64,000 bases of DNA from NCBI GenBank assembly GCA_030374805.1, contig JARGSG010000017.1:248001-312000 (forward strand), in the 5' to 3' direction. The DNA is from Gracilaria gracilis. Its lineage: Eukaryota > Rhodophyta > Florideophyceae > Gracilariales > Gracilariaceae. Shown here piece by piece: positions 31,614 to 42,643 of this stretch. Each line of letters opens with the position of its first letter. Positions within the stretch are counted from its first letter, which is position 1. The notes under the pieces are model-generated. The model did no database searches. It was not told the origin of the DNA and saw only the letters and a program-made list of their open reading frames with translations. A program made the position numbers and the translations under genes.

Positions 31614-33061
31614 AACGAAAACCGTGATTCTCAAGAACTGGGAAGATTCAAAATAGTTCTGGCCGTCACAGTTATTTAAGGTTCCTTGGAAGAACAGAAA
31701 GTTGGGAGTCTGAATGACTTTCGACTCCCGAAATTCCCTGTTTGTTAATGTTGCAAAGCAGGAACGACGGTCTGATACATACTCTTCACGGCTTTCGAAG
31801 TAGCAAATGCTTCAAACCACCTTCAGTGAGCAGGTGGATCTCTCTGGACCTCGGGTGACTGATAAAAGCAACCACAGCAATTTCTAAGAGACATGACAAA
31901 ACCTTGAACAGTTCTGAACAAAGAACGAGGTTGGTACACCGAAAATGGATAGAGGTACCGGTGTAAAACTACCGGGTATGGTGCATTGCGTGGACTGTTT
32001 GTGAAGTATGACCAATCCCAAAATGATACATACCCATTCGGTTACATTTTGTATCGCTCCCTTTCTGCAGATGCCATGGTGATTCACGATGATGATTACG
32101 GGCACTCACAACTCCTTTACTCTCCAAAGGCTTGGCGCATCATGGCTCTCCGCGTAATGCCATACCATTTAGGAAAAAAGGATTTGCAATGTGGAAATGT
32201 TGCGCTTCACCTTGCTCAAAAGTAGTTTCGCGCTCACTCTTTGTTTCTTCGTGTATTATTGCTTCGGCATCAAGGAAACCTATGGGTCCATGTTCAGCTA
32301 CCACCGAAACCACATGGTAGGGGTGGACTTAGGCGAAGTGACACGGTTCAGAATTCAACAGGGGATTCTGACTATCCCTCGGGGACAGGACTCCAACAGT
32401 GTCGGAACACGGGATTGGAAACGACATGTGAATTTCGGCGCGGCTCTCGCTCGTGAGCTGGATCTCGTTAATTATGAAAACACGTTGCGATGTATCTGCA
32501 AGGGTACGAAGGTACAGTAGTCAACCGAATCTCTCGTAGTATCTGGTCGCGGCCCTGTGTGACGAGGAACGGTACTCGGGATGCATGCAATACAGCCAGA
32601 ATCATGCTGTTTGCCATTTGCGTTGGATGAAACGAAACTGGAGCCTATTCAAGCATTCTGACAGCCCACGGAAGCTGTCTAGATATCAGGTGCGTGACAA
32701 CGAGAGAACTAGCGGGCCCAGTTTGCCCATTTTCCATTCTAATTCAACGGGTCTATTCACGGCGTCTACCTTCCGAGATCCATGAGCTCAAGTTCTGCTC
32801 TCCGTCTCCACCATTCCTCCCAGAGGGTAACTTCCAAAGCTTCTCGGAGGACAGATGGTTGAGCCTTTCTAATTGAACCTGTATCTGCCTTCAAATCATG
32901 GCCCCGTCCCGGACCGCTATTCGAGCCTCCTAACGCTTTCCCAATCCTCGAAACCTACGTCGATGTAACAAACGCGCACTTCTTCTACCTGTGACGCTTC
33001 AATTCGAAACTTGCTTGCCACTGTCCGATGGCTCGTTGTCCATCTCTCTCAGCCGGAGAGC
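31614..33061. other. Intergenic; one unsupported 109-codon frame
   Basis: About 1.4 kb. A plus-strand frame at 32191-32520 starts with a hydrophobic segment (SSFALTLCFFVYYCF) and could be a small membrane or secreted protein, but it has no family match that I recognise. Nothing else seen. Confidence 0.25.
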
Positions 33062-33068
33062 TATAAAA
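33062..33068 (+). promoter_or_regulatory. TATA box of the secreted coiled-coil protein gene
   Basis: TATAAAA about 145 bases before the ATG at 33207. This would start transcription near 33092 and leave a leader of about 115 bases. Confidence 0.55.
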
Positions 33069-33206
33069 GCCTCCGAAGTCCCGCACCGAGACTGCTCATT
33101 CAACCTTCAACATCATCTCGCACCTCACTCCTCGGGCTGCTCTTCGCATTTTAGAATCTCCTCCGAACTCCGCTATCTTTGCTCTTCAGGACTACCATCG
33201 AGAAAA

Positions 33207-34181
33207 ATGTTTCTACCGACGAGGCTGATGATCGCTGTTTGCCTCTTTGCGTTCGCCATCTGCACTGGCTTTGTTCATGCACAGGCCGTTGAAGCTTCAG
33301 GATGTGAAATGACCGATACCACGTGCCCATGTTTGGAAGTCGACTCCGACAAGCTTTGTATGCAACATCAGGGAAACAATCATTGTTTGTTGGGAATTTG
33401 CAAGCCGTCTTACCGATGCGATTGTTTTGGGTATGAAATGTGCAAGAGAAGCACGTGCTCATTGTACACGACTGATAACGACACCGTCCCGAGTGACGTC
33501 AAGCCATTTGGATGTCATCTTACTCCTGAAGCGGGAACGTGCACCAAGGTGGATTTCATAATGGATACAGTTGACGCCGCATTGAACGCACACATCGAAG
33601 TGGATAGTTCGAATGACGAAGCCATGTTACTGAGCATGGAAGCCTACAGAATCGTTGCCGACATTGAAGCGGATGTTATTGCAGTCAACGATGTGTTGAA
33701 GACGATTGAACCAATCAGACCGCGTATGACTCTCGAAGAAAGCATAGAGATTGAAAAGGAGGCTGAAACCATTGTGGACTTTGTGGTTGAATCTGGTCGT
33801 CTCGCAAACATTGCAAGCCAGAATGCAGCTGAGGTTTACAAAGCCAGTCGGGAGGTTACGATATTGAAGAATGAAGTTCTTGTTGCAGAGAACGAAGTGA
33901 AGAAAGCCGACAAGCAGCTAAAGGAGAAGCAGAATGAGGCAGGTAACAACGGCAAAGCATGCCCTGAATGTGACGCATTGAAAACAGACATTGAGAAGTT
34001 CAAGAATGCTCGTAAGGAGGCTGCGAAGAAAGCGGGTGAGGCGGCGAAAAACAGCCGTCAGAAACGCAGGAAGGCAGCGAAGCACCGCCAGGCTGTTGAG
34101 AATAACAGGGAAAAGGCTAAAGAAGCCAAGGATCGGCTTCTTTCGTTGATTAACAAGATCAAGAACCGTGCTGCAATCTAA
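33207..34181 (+). CDS. Secreted protein with Cys-rich head and long coiled-coil tail
   Basis: A protein of 324 residues from ATG 33207. I chose this start because a classical signal peptide follows (LMIAVCLFAFAICTGFVHA), while upstream in-frame codons precede the likely transcription start. Residues 30-115 are Cys-rich (CEMTDTTCPCLEVDSDKLC and more, about 12 Cys). The remainder is a Lys/Glu/Ala-rich coiled coil (about residues 165-320) interrupted by one CxxC (KACPECDALK). It is probably an extracellular or cell-wall protein forming rods or oligomers. Single exon, TAA stop. No known family recognised. Confidence 0.65.
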   Translation: MFLPTRLMIAVCLFAFAICTGFVHAQAVEASGCEMTDTTCPCLEVDSDKLCMQHQGNNHCLLGICKPSYRCDCFGYEMCKRSTCSLYTTDNDTVPSDVKPFGCHLTPEAGTCTKVDFIMDTVDAALNAHIEVDSSNDEAMLLSMEAYRIVADIEADVIAVNDVLKTIEPIRPRMTLEESIEIEKEAETIVDFVVESGRLANIASQNAAEVYKASREVTILKNEVLVAENEVKKADKQLKEKQNEAGNNGKACPECDALKTDIEKFKNARKEAAKKAGEAAKNSRQKRRKAAKHRQAVENNREKAKEAKDRLLSLINKIKNRAAI

Positions 34182-34545
34182 GCTTAGAAATGAGCATACC
34201 AAGCGTTCAAAACATGACACCCGTGCACTCGCCTGGCGAGACGACGGGGATAGTAACAACGACGAAGATGAGTGAATAGAATAAAAAAGCAATCCAATAT
34301 AAGATATTTCGTACTTTCGCTGCCAGTTACCCTTGTAGTAGCAGTAGTTGAGACCGTCCATCTATGGGCTAGCGTTCTTCCGTCGGTACGAAGGTAAAGA
34401 TGATGATGACTTTATTCAAAAGTGAGTACGGGGCGTGGACTACGCTAGACCGTTTAAGGCGCCTACGGTTCACTACTGCCGCCGTGGTAAAGGGTTAGCT
34501 ATTACCCTTGTGCCCTGAAGAGCACGGAAGGCAACATCGGGCATA
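34182..34545. other. Intergenic, no gene
   Basis: 3' leader of the preceding gene, then sequence leading into the LINE fragment. It may be partly LINE-derived 3' flank. Confidence 0.3.
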
Positions 34546-34900
34546 TCGTTTTGCCTGTGGTGCTTCTTCTTCTTCTTCTTCTTTATTGCGGTCAGCCGCC
34601 CCCGATTCCGAGGCAGCAGTAGTTCTATCTAGAGATAGTTCTCCCTCTTGAAGAAGGCCAAAAACCGTAGCGGCCATTGCTTAAACATATCTATTAACGA
34701 CTTATCCTTCCTTTCTCTAACTGTAGGCAGTACCGCGCGTCGAACTCTATTAGTCAAAGCGCACCGAAAAAGGACGTGATCTACGTCTTTCTTGGCAGCT
34801 GTTGCACATTCACAACGCAATACCTTCCCATTCATGTAGGAATGAAATGAGAGCGTCGATGCGCTTGCTAAATCAGGCCTCAAACATTCTCTTACACAAC
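34546..34900 (-). mobile_element. LINE 3' fragment, minus copy of an inverted pair
   Basis: The minus strand encodes the reverse-transcriptase C-terminal tail, including 'KKDVDHVLFRCALTNRVRR' (the C-terminal zinc-knuckle region of LINE ORF2) and 'QWPLRFLAFFKRENYL', then TAG at 34629-34631. A 3' UTR follows with GCCTCGGAATCGGGGGCG and a (GAA)n tail, seen as CTT repeats at 34563-34584. It is 5'-truncated at about 34900, where the opposite copy begins. Confidence 0.7.
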
Positions 34901-35370
34901 AAATGCAGACTCCTGTGGACATGATGGACGTAATGGCGAGGGTAAGGCTCAAAGTGCGGAGTAAAAGTGTATTACCAATTGAGAGAGACGAACATGAGGA
35001 TGAAAAGATGTTGAGGCTATCGGAGGTAACGTTGGCGCTGTTTGCCACTGGGCACGCTTCAACGCTCCACCCGGTGAGCTCGTATCTGAACGGAAAGGTG
35101 CTACGCTGCACCTGTGGCACGGAAGTTAAGAAAGACGTAGATCATGTTCTTTTTCGCTGTCCACTAACAAACAAAGCCCGGCGTGACGAACTACCGGCGC
35201 TTGAGGAACGGAAAGACAAATCGTTAGTTGATATGATCAAGCAGTGGCCGTTACGGTTTTCGGCCTTCTTTAAGAGAGAGAACTACCTTTAGATACAAAC
35301 ATCAACAGATAGTTCTTCGGCCGCCTCGGAATCAGGGGCGACTGACCACAGTAAAGAAGAAAAGATTCAT
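34901..35370 (+). mobile_element. LINE 3' fragment, plus copy of an inverted pair
   Basis: The frame 34903-35292 encodes about 125 residues of the same reverse-transcriptase tail, with 'SEVTLALFATGHASTLHPV', 'KKDVDHVLFRCPLTNKARR' and 'QWPLRFSAFFKRENYL'. The 3' UTR matches the minus copy (CTCGGAATCAGGGGCG) and ends in a GAAGAAAA-type tail. The two copies are head to head and differ at many positions, so they are separate insertions rather than a recent inversion-duplication. Confidence 0.7.
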
Positions 35371-37000
35371 GTAGGAGCTGGCCGGATGCAATGTCGGAAC
35401 GTGTGTAGTTGCTAACTGCGCCAGTGTGGCCTCTGACATTCGCGCAATGTTCTCGTTCGCGCCATCATCCTGTGGTGCTTCGTGTCGCACCGAAGGGGAG
35501 ATTCCTGTTCACGCTTCAGCCGATGTTTTTGACTGTATGGCTATCCTGGTATGGGATAAAGAAACGGCAGCAAGTCTTCTTATATAACTATACACTCGCG
35601 TTGCGGTTTTTCTATGACACGTCTACTCTTTCTTTGGACCCGCCGTTCCGCCCCCTGCCCGGAGTGCTGTTTCCCATGCACAATCTTCTCTTCTACCGCT
35701 TCTATCGTAGGAGAGGCGCCCTATCTTACATGACTCGCTCCAATACAGGGCGGAGCCAGGTATGTCAAAACATAGACTGCTACCCTCGAGAACTGTGGTT
35801 CCCAACCAAGTAAACATCGGCTTCTTCCGCTGGACGGTCGACTCTATCACCTTCCACTGTCGTCTTGGCTACGTAACAGCCAGTCCCTTGCGCCAAGTCC
35901 CTCGAGCACAGCGTGCTGTTCAGGGCAACGAGAATCGCCGACGCGGACAGTCCAGCAATCTGCGCTACACGCCTGCTCCCTGTGGTGCAGAACCCAGGCA
36001 ATATCGATGCGCGCCTAAGAGCAGTGATGGCTAGCTACATGGTCCCTGGTTTCACTGAGAGAGCGTTCGCGATAAAGGGTGCAGGTACGACGTAATCATC
36101 ACCGACCGTCACATCTGGTCCACCAGCAGTTCTTCGCGTCGCGGCCGTCGATACCCTCACCCCGTGTAAGACATCAGAAAACTCAGGGTAACGAGCTCGA
36201 TTTGCGCCGGACCACATCTTAAGACCACATGTCACTGACATGTCACTGATGTTACAGCTTCGACCTCTCCCGCTTAGGAGAAGAATATCGCAGGTACGCC
36301 TATTCCCGACCGAACTAAGAGCCCACGGGCCGGTAGCATCTCACCGGGTGCTGAACTGCCCCTCGACCAAGGCTTCCTCGTCCCCGGACATGCTTCCTGT
36401 CCTGTACATCCAGCGCAAGCTCGGTCTCTGCCAGCGATCGCGTACCGCCATACTAGACACCTGCCGTACTAATAGCTCAACCATCCTCATCCACCGAGAG
36501 CCATGAATCGCCAGGGCACCCAGAGGACCGCCTCGATGACCTGGATCCTAATTCCTGTAGTTGGCATGTGCTATGATATGCCTTATCGAAGCTACCATGG
36601 GTACGGGTCTTCGACCGCACCAAGTCCTTAGACGCGTGAATGCTGTGCAACGTGAGCGAGATGCATGCATCATCTCGAGATGCATCTCGCTGCTTAATGC
36701 TGTTGGCACGTGCTCCGTCATAGCTGAGGTCAGGAGTGGTAACAGCAGCACCGTCTGAAAAAATCGCTTTCCTAAAGCGCCTCCGTGTTCACTGCCGCTT
36801 CGTCTCGCGAAGCGACGCTTTTCGTTCACCCTCCCTCGCATTCAGCTTCGAAAGGGCCACGCCCATTCATCCGCTTCCACGCGGTTTTGAAACTCCTTGT
36901 CTTCTGTCTCGTTCTTCGTCGCCTCATGGGTACTGTCGTTTGAGCTCGTTTCGTATACTTCACTTGCGCCCCAGTTTGACACCTACTTCATCCCGTCGCC
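35371..37000. other. Intergenic, no gene; one imperfect palindrome
   Basis: About 1.6 kb without a supported gene. Near 36654-36692 the 11-mer GCGAGATGCAT and its reverse complement form a short inverted repeat. The last 200 bases should carry the promoter of the PGRL1-like gene. Confidence 0.4.
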
Positions 37001-38174
37001 ATGATTGTGTCTGCGTTCTGCATAACCCCACAACCGCTTGTTCTCCGCGCGCCACGGCGATTCTCACAGAATGATTCTCGAATGTCATCGTTCACGTCGC
37101 GGAAATCATTTCTTCCACGCAACTCTTCATCGATTGCATTACCGAGACGTCGGCGATCATGCGGTCGAATCAGGTTGCCCATGTGCGCCACCGCGAACGG
37201 CGAGAACAACGAAGGGGAAGATATGTGGCAACAAGCCATGCAGGAGCTTTTCTTGGAAACCCTTCGTACGTACTATCAAACCACACCGATGTTAACAGAC
37301 AGTGAGTTCCAAACGCTCCGCGACGAGCTGGAGCATTTGGGAAGCAATCAGCTCCGTCTGGACCGCATGGAGAAGGTATGGGTGCAGGCTACCAGCTCGA
37401 GAGACTTTGACAGGCGCGTCAGAGAAGAATTTGAAATGTCCGAAGAGGAGTTGAGGGCGTTGAAAACGAAACTGTTGCAGGCGGGTAGTGTCAAACGTCC
37501 AGTCAAATCTGCGAGCGTTTCGGCGCCGCGAGAGGATCCTGAAGAGGATCCTGAAGAGCAGGATGATTTGCACTTTCTTGAGGAAAACTCGGACAAGTGT
37601 TGCGATGCGCGCCGTATTGATGCTAATGCTCGAATGGATGAGAGATTGAAATGGTCAGTAACATGTACATAGCAACCTCTTTCGTATGTGATAACGCTGT
37701 TCTAACAATATCATACTTCATATTGCGCGCAGGTTTCTTTTCACCGACGCCACTGAGGAACGATTGAAAATCATGCTGCTTTATCTGCCCGCAGTGCTCA
37801 TGTCGTTCGTCACAGCGTCCGTATTCACCATTCTATTCGCGTTACTAGACGGTGAAATGCGCATCACTGTGACACCCGCTGGGCAGTTCCGACTGGGAAT
37901 CTTGTCGTACGTGGTGGTATTGATGACGGTATGGTTTTCGAATCAGGTAACACCCGTCATGTTGGACTACTTGGACCTCGGCCAACCGAGCTTGCTTCGT
38001 GGCGAATGTCCCGTGTGTGAGGCGCCTGTTTCTTGTCTGTTCACGGGCGCGGCTCGAAATCGAGACGAGAGGGTCTGTACAATGTGCGGCTGTACGATTG
38101 GCTTCAACCGGCGGTGGTCCAAGATCTTTCTGGTTTCACAGCCTTCTAATCACAAGTACGAAGCTCCTGATTGA
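37001..38174 (+). CDS. PGRL1-like thylakoid protein, two exons (37001-37653, 37733-38174)
   Basis: Exon 1 starts at ATG 37001 and exon 2 ends at TGA 38172-38174, giving about 364 residues. The leader of about 65 residues is Arg/Ser-rich and looks like a plastid transit peptide. 'PMLTDSEFQTLRDELEHLGS' resembles the PGRL1 'PILSDEEFDxLKxxLxxxGS' block. Exon 2 carries two membrane helices (LYLPAVLMSFVTASVFTILF and LSYVVVLMTVW) and then the Cys pairs 'GECPVCEAP' and 'CTMCGC', as in PGRL1. PGRL1 acts with PGR5 in ferredoxin-dependent cyclic electron flow around photosystem I. The splice keeps a Trp codon split TG|G and joins the two halves in frame. It could be a PGRL1-related paralogue rather than the orthologue. 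Confidence 0.75.
37654..37732 (+). other. 79-nt GT-AG intron in the PGRL1-like gene
   Basis: Donor GTCAGT at 37654, acceptor GCGCAG ending at 37732, and a likely branch site TTCTAAC about 30 bases upstream of the acceptor. Removal joins the Asp/Glu-rich linker to the membrane domain in frame. Confidence 0.75.
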
Positions 38175-39052
38175 TTTGCGTGGGGCTGCCCCACTGTGCG
38201 CGCTGTCTGCATGTCAATTTTGTATCCTTCCGTCTTGTACATACGAAGGTAGATAAATGGAAAACGTGCACGAAGTGTAAACTTGCACTGTACCTTCGTC
38301 GGTACTATAGAGAGCCAGCCCCCTTTTAGCCTTTGAGTTCACAAGGTTGGCCTATGACCCTCGGCGTCGCTCACAAGCCAGCGATTCGTGCTGCTTTTTG
38401 GTCATGATTTGTGGCACCCGTGCTCTCTGGCCAAGAAGGGCGATTCGACAGGGCCATTCTGCCAAAATTAGGGCAGCGCGGAAGAACTTTCTTTTGGCGG
38501 GGAGATGAATTCAAGAGCTTCGAAAACCGCCAGAGAGGGTAAAGGGTTCTCGAAGAGAACTTCTCGTACGCTGTTACGTGTTTTCAGTTTTCACCCAACG
38601 TATTGGTTAATGGTCGCCCCAGATGATGCGGTGATTTGTTCCATTCACGTGGAGGTGGCGGAGACTTGTTGCTTCGCTGTGTGCATAGAAACATGGAGAC
38701 TTGTTGCTTCGCTATGTGCATAGAGACACGGAGACTTGTTGCTTCGCTTTGTATGTAGAAGCAAGACGAGCACCTCTCTGTGTGGAACTAAGAAACAAAG
38801 GCTCTAAGTTTACGTCTTCAGCGATAAGGATACATATGCTCGTGTTTGCTGGCGCAAGTCGGTGGTCACCACCTACCTGTTGCACCCGCGGCCACAGTCG
38901 CCCAACTGCACACAAGCACCTCTTCAAAAACACAATGAACGAAAGGCTTCTACAGGTAGAGGTAGAAAACATACAAGGCGAAGACCAAAGTTGTCGCGAA
39001 GCTACGAAAAAGCTCGTAACAACGCATCACGTGAAGTGCAGGCGACAACTCG
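38175..39052. other. Intergenic with a 35-bp minisatellite
   Basis: About 880 bp between convergent genes. Apart from the tandem repeat at 38660-38764, nothing is recognised. Confidence 0.4.
38660..38764. repeat. 35-bp tandem repeat, three copies
   Basis: Units start at 38660, 38695 and 38730 with GGAGACTTGTTGCTTCGCT followed by a more variable TGTGCATAGA-type half. Confidence 0.85.
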
Positions 39053-41299
39053 TCAGTTGCCCGCAATGTTCTGATCCAGTGAGGAAGACGAAACCACCAT
39101 CATCTCCGATGAGCGCCCCAGCAGCCGCATAGCGGTCGCCTGCACATGCTTGGCCGTCAGCCCCGCCTCCTCATACTGCTCCGATTGGCTGCCATGGTCA
39201 ATGAAGCGGTCCGGCAGCACCATCGGCCTAAACTTGACAGACCCATCATCCAGCAATCCCTCCAGCGCCAAGAAGTGCAGCACGTGATCACCAAACCCGC
39301 CGATAGAGCCCTCTTCAATGGTGATCATCACCTCGTGCGTCGACGCCAGCCCGCGGATCAGCTCGCGATCCAGCGGCTTCATGAAGCGCGCATCGGCCAC
39401 TGTCACGGAGACATCAAACTCTTGTAGGATATCGCACGCATTCACAGCCTCTAACAGACGCGTGCCCAGGCTGAGAATGGCCACAGATCCCTTCCTCCCG
39501 CTGTGTGGGCCGGCGCGACGGATGATGCGACCGCGTCCAATCGGTAACGGATATCCCCTTGTAGGCATCTCCAGAAAGTTTCCGCCAAACTTGGAATTGA
39601 TCACGTCAAGACCAACACCCACCCCGCGCGGGTACCGCACCACAGACGGTCCATCGTCGATCTTGAGAGCGGTGGCAACCATGTTTTGCAGCTCCGTCTC
39701 GTCCGACGGTGCCATGATGACCATGTGTGGAATGCAGCCAATGTACGCCAAATCAAATGTTCCATGATGAGTTGGACCATCATTTCCAACAAGACCGGCA
39801 CGATCCAGTATGAATCTGACAGGCAACTTTTGCAACGCAACATCGTGAACAAGTTGGTCATACCCCCTCTGTAGGAAGGTAGAGTAGATGCAACAAAACG
39901 GCTTGAATCCCTCACACGCCATACCAGCGGCCATTGTAACCGCGTGCTGTTCGGCAATGCCCACGTCATGACACCTAGTAGGATGAACTTCTCCGAAAAC
40001 ATTGAGTCCAGTTCCCCCGGGCATTGCGGCGGTAATGGCAAGAATCTTGCGATCCTTGTCTGCGTGCGCTACCAATGCGTTTGCGAATACAGAAGTGTAG
40101 GAAGGCGTCTTTGAAACCGACTTGTGTTGCTTGCCAGTGGAGACGTCAAATCGAGCCACGCCGTGATACTTATCCAACGCAGCTTCCGCTGGTGGATATC
40201 CCTTGCCCTTGTCGGTCTTCACATGAATCAAAACCGGTTTATTACCGGGCATATCACGAACGTTCTCCAACACCTTCACAAGCACATCAAGCTTGTGGCC
40301 GTCAATAGGACCGACATAATAGAAACCAAGCTGCTCAAACAGAGTTCCACCCTGCGACAAGAAGCCACGTCCAATCTCATCAACCTGTGCGGCCACGTCC
40401 TGAATGCCTTCTGGGAATAGCCTAGAGAGGTTCTTCGCAGCGCCACGAAGGTCTTGGAATGGTCTCGACGACAACACACGGCTAGAATAATCGCTGAGCG
40501 CGCCAGAAGGGCGCACACCCGCAACGGATTTGGTTCCAGTAGGCAACGACACCTGCGCATTATCGTTCAAAATGACGATGAAGCGATTCTTCAAATAACC
40601 CGCGTTGTTCATAGCTTCGTATGCCTGTCCGCCCGTAAGCGCGCCGTCGCCAATGACGGCGATGGACAAGCCGGGCACACCGGCAACATCTCTCGCCACC
40701 TGCATGCCCAAGCCGGCGCTAATGCTGGTGGAAGAATGGCCGGCGCCAAACGGATCGTACTCACTCTCAGCGCGCTTGGTGAAGCCCGACAGGCCGCCGT
40801 TCTTGCGCAGCGTGTGCATGCGGTGACGACGGCCGGTGAGAATCTTGTGCGGATACGCCTGGTGGGACACGTCCCAGATGAGACGGTCGTGCGGGGTGTT
40901 GAAGACGTAATGAAGCGCGATGGTGAGCTCGATGACGCCGAGAGAGGCGCCGAGATGGCCGCCAGTAGCGGACACGGTGCGGAGCACATCCCAGCGCAGC
41001 TCGTACGCAAGCGCGCGTAGATCGGCCGCACGGAGGCGACGTAGGTCAGCCGGGGTGGAGATGGAGTCCAGCAACGGGGTGGCGCGCGGGCCGCGGTACT
41101 TTGCGGGCGGATCTGCCGAACATTTGGTGACGGGGTTGTGGGGGAGGGGGCGCGGATGCGCGCGGGTGCGAACGGGGTGCGAGGCGAATTGATGACGTTG
41201 TAAGGAAGGTGTGAAGGAGGAGGAGCTTAGGGAAGAGGACGACGGAAGCAAAGCCGGCACGAAGCAGCTGGCGCGATTGGTACGGGCCATATCAGCCAT
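39053..41299 (-). CDS. dxs: 1-deoxy-D-xylulose-5-phosphate synthase
   Basis: A protein of 748 residues from ATG 41299, TGA stop. It condenses pyruvate and glyceraldehyde-3-phosphate, the first step of the plastid MEP isoprenoid pathway, using thiamine diphosphate. About 65 residues of Ser/Arg/Pro-rich leader form a plastid transit peptide. Then come '[19 protein letters not shown]', the ThDP motif '[18 protein letters not shown]...LNDN' (about residues 217-248), the pyrimidine-binding '[15 protein letters not shown]', and '[18 protein letters not shown]' in the transketolase-like domain. Length and motif order are as expected. Single exon. Its promoter lies in the G/C-rich region upstream (41300 on). 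Confidence 0.97.
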   Translation of the reverse strand: MADMARTNRASCFVPALLPSSSSLSSSSFTPSLQRHQFASHPVRTRAHPRPLPHNPVTKCSADPPAKYRGPRATPLLDSISTPADLRRLRAADLRALAYELRWDVLRTVSATGGHLGASLGVIELTIALHYVFNTPHDRLIWDVSHQAYPHKILTGRRHRMHTLRKNGGLSGFTKRAESEYDPFGAGHSSTSISAGLGMQVARDVAGVPGLSIAVIGDGALTGGQAYEAMNNAGYLKNRFIVILNDNAQVSLPTGTKSVAGVRPSGALSDYSSRVLSSRPFQDLRGAAKNLSRLFPEGIQDVAAQVDEIGRGFLSQGGTLFEQLGFYYVGPIDGHKLDVLVKVLENVRDMPGNKPVLIHVKTDKGKGYPPAEAALDKYHGVARFDVSTGKQHKSVSKTPSYTSVFANALVAHADKDRKILAITAAMPGGTGLNVFGEVHPTRCHDVGIAEQHAVTMAAGMACEGFKPFCCIYSTFLQRGYDQLVHDVALQKLPVRFILDRAGLVGNDGPTHHGTFDLAYIGCIPHMVIMAPSDETELQNMVATALKIDDGPSVVRYPRGVGVGLDVINSKFGGNFLEMPTRGYPLPIGRGRIIRRAGPHSGRKGSVAILSLGTRLLEAVNACDILQEFDVSVTVADARFMKPLDRELIRGLASTHEVMITIEEGSIGGFGDHVLHFLALEGLLDDGSVKFRPMVLPDRFIDHGSQSEQYEEAGLTAKHVQATAMRLLGRSSEMMVVSSSSLDQNIAGN

Positions 41300-42049
41300 A
41301 TTCGGTTACGCTCACTTGACAAACAAAGCGCACGAAGAGATGCGGCGAACGGGCGTCGAGAGCGGGTGCGCGCGCGCGCCGTCTTTATCCGCCGCGGGGG
41401 GCGCGGCGCGCACAACATGCATCGGCGCACAGTGCGGGTGGCGCGCGCGCACACTGTGCCGCACAGCCGCCGACCCGTGTCAGCCAGCGGCGCGCGCGGA
41501 GGGTAAACCGCGTCATGTGATGAGGTCCCGCCGCGCGTGCGGCCGAGCGCAGCCAATCACGCCGCCAGACGCTGATCTCGCTGCTGCGCGCGCGGCCGCC
41601 AACGGAAATGGCGCCCAGCGCGCGCCCCGCTCGCCGCGCGCGCCAGCTGCCACACTGCACACGCCATGGCCGCTGTTTTTGCTCAGAACATCACAACGAA
41701 AGAGCTGCGGCGCACACGCTGCCACGCGCACACATTGCCACGCGCACACGGCAAACACGTGGTAGATCGAACGCACGTGTGTGTTTGGGAATGCGGTTCG
41801 CTCCTCTATTTATCCAAGTAACCCTTTACGACAATGAACGGTTGTAGCGTTGTATCCTTTTAAGGTTAAACAACGCCACCGTTGTATAATAGGAGCGGTT
41901 GGGCAGTTGGCGCCGTTGGCATAAGTTTTCGAGTTAGGAGGTTGGTGCGGAAAAGGAAACCGTTTGTAAACACTTTTATATAGGACAACACAACGGTCGA
42001 CGGGCGACACAGAGAAACAGAGATTGCAACAAAAAAAAAGCGCGAGGCG
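41300..42049. promoter_or_regulatory. CGCG-rich region upstream of DXS
   Basis: 41340-41760 is very rich in GCGCGC and in short repeats such as GCCACGCGCACA. Long frames across it exist only because stops are rare at this composition. Beyond 41800 composition becomes A/T-richer and ends at the 3' end of the next gene. I read it as the DXS promoter plus spacer. Confidence 0.4.
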
Positions 42050-42643
42050 CTACCACTTGGGTCGCGGCATCACGCTGGGCTTCGGCTTCACCAGGCCAGT
42101 CAGATATCGGATTCTTCTCTTCACGCGCTCGATCTCGCGCTCAATCGCGCCCTTTGAGCGCGTCTGTTTGCACAGGCGTTGAGTCTTCCACACCTCCTTC
42201 CTCAACTCGTCCCTCCTCCCGCACGCGCACGCCTGTCTGGCCATCCACAGTTTGTCGGCCACCGGCTTCACACTGCGCTTCCAGCACGGCTTCCACTTGT
42301 TCTTGCACGTCCACTTGAGCTTCGAGAGCCGTCTTGCCAGCGAGTTGGACTGCCTGCACAGCGCGCCGGCGTTGGACACGCGGATTACACACTTGGTTTG
42401 TCGCAGCCGCTTGTTGAGAACTCGCAGTAGTTGCGCGCGACGGCTCAGACAGCGTGTTTGCTGTTTCACCATCCGAAGCTCGCCGTTGAGCGATCGTAGC
42501 CGCGCGCGCGCCTTTTGAAGCGCCGATACTTGCCAGCTGCGCGACGTGCGCTGCACGGACGGTGCGGAAAGCTCGGCGCCCGCGGAGCACGCGGAGCACA
42601 CGAACAAGGCGAGCGCGAGAAGCGGTAGTACGCGCGGTGACAT
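42050..42643 (-). CDS. Small secreted basic, Cys-containing protein
   Basis: A protein of 197 residues from ATG 42643. An in-frame ATG 12 codons upstream is possible, but this start gives a clean signal peptide (MSPRVLPLLALALFVCSACS). The mature part is strongly basic (Arg/Lys), helical, with about ten spaced cysteines and several Trp. It may be a cell-wall or polysaccharide-associated protein. TAG stop. No family recognised. Neighbouring frames on the other strand are shadows. Confidence 0.55.
   Translation of the reverse strand: MSPRVLPLLALALFVCSACSAGAELSAPSVQRTSRSWQVSALQKARARLRSLNGELRMVKQQTRCLSRRAQLLRVLNKRLRQTKCVIRVSNAGALCRQSNSLARRLSKLKWTCKNKWKPCWKRSVKPVADKLWMARQACACGRRDELRKEVWKTQRLCKQTRSKGAIEREIERVKRRIRYLTGLVKPKPSVMPRPKW

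Noticed and set aside
40454-41020. 188-codon plus-strand frame
   Set aside because: Antisense to DXS, whose motifs are unambiguous.
41211-41765. 184-codon plus-strand frame
   Set aside because: Starts antisense to the DXS leader and crosses a CGCG-rich region where stops are rare; the protein is Ala/Arg low-complexity.
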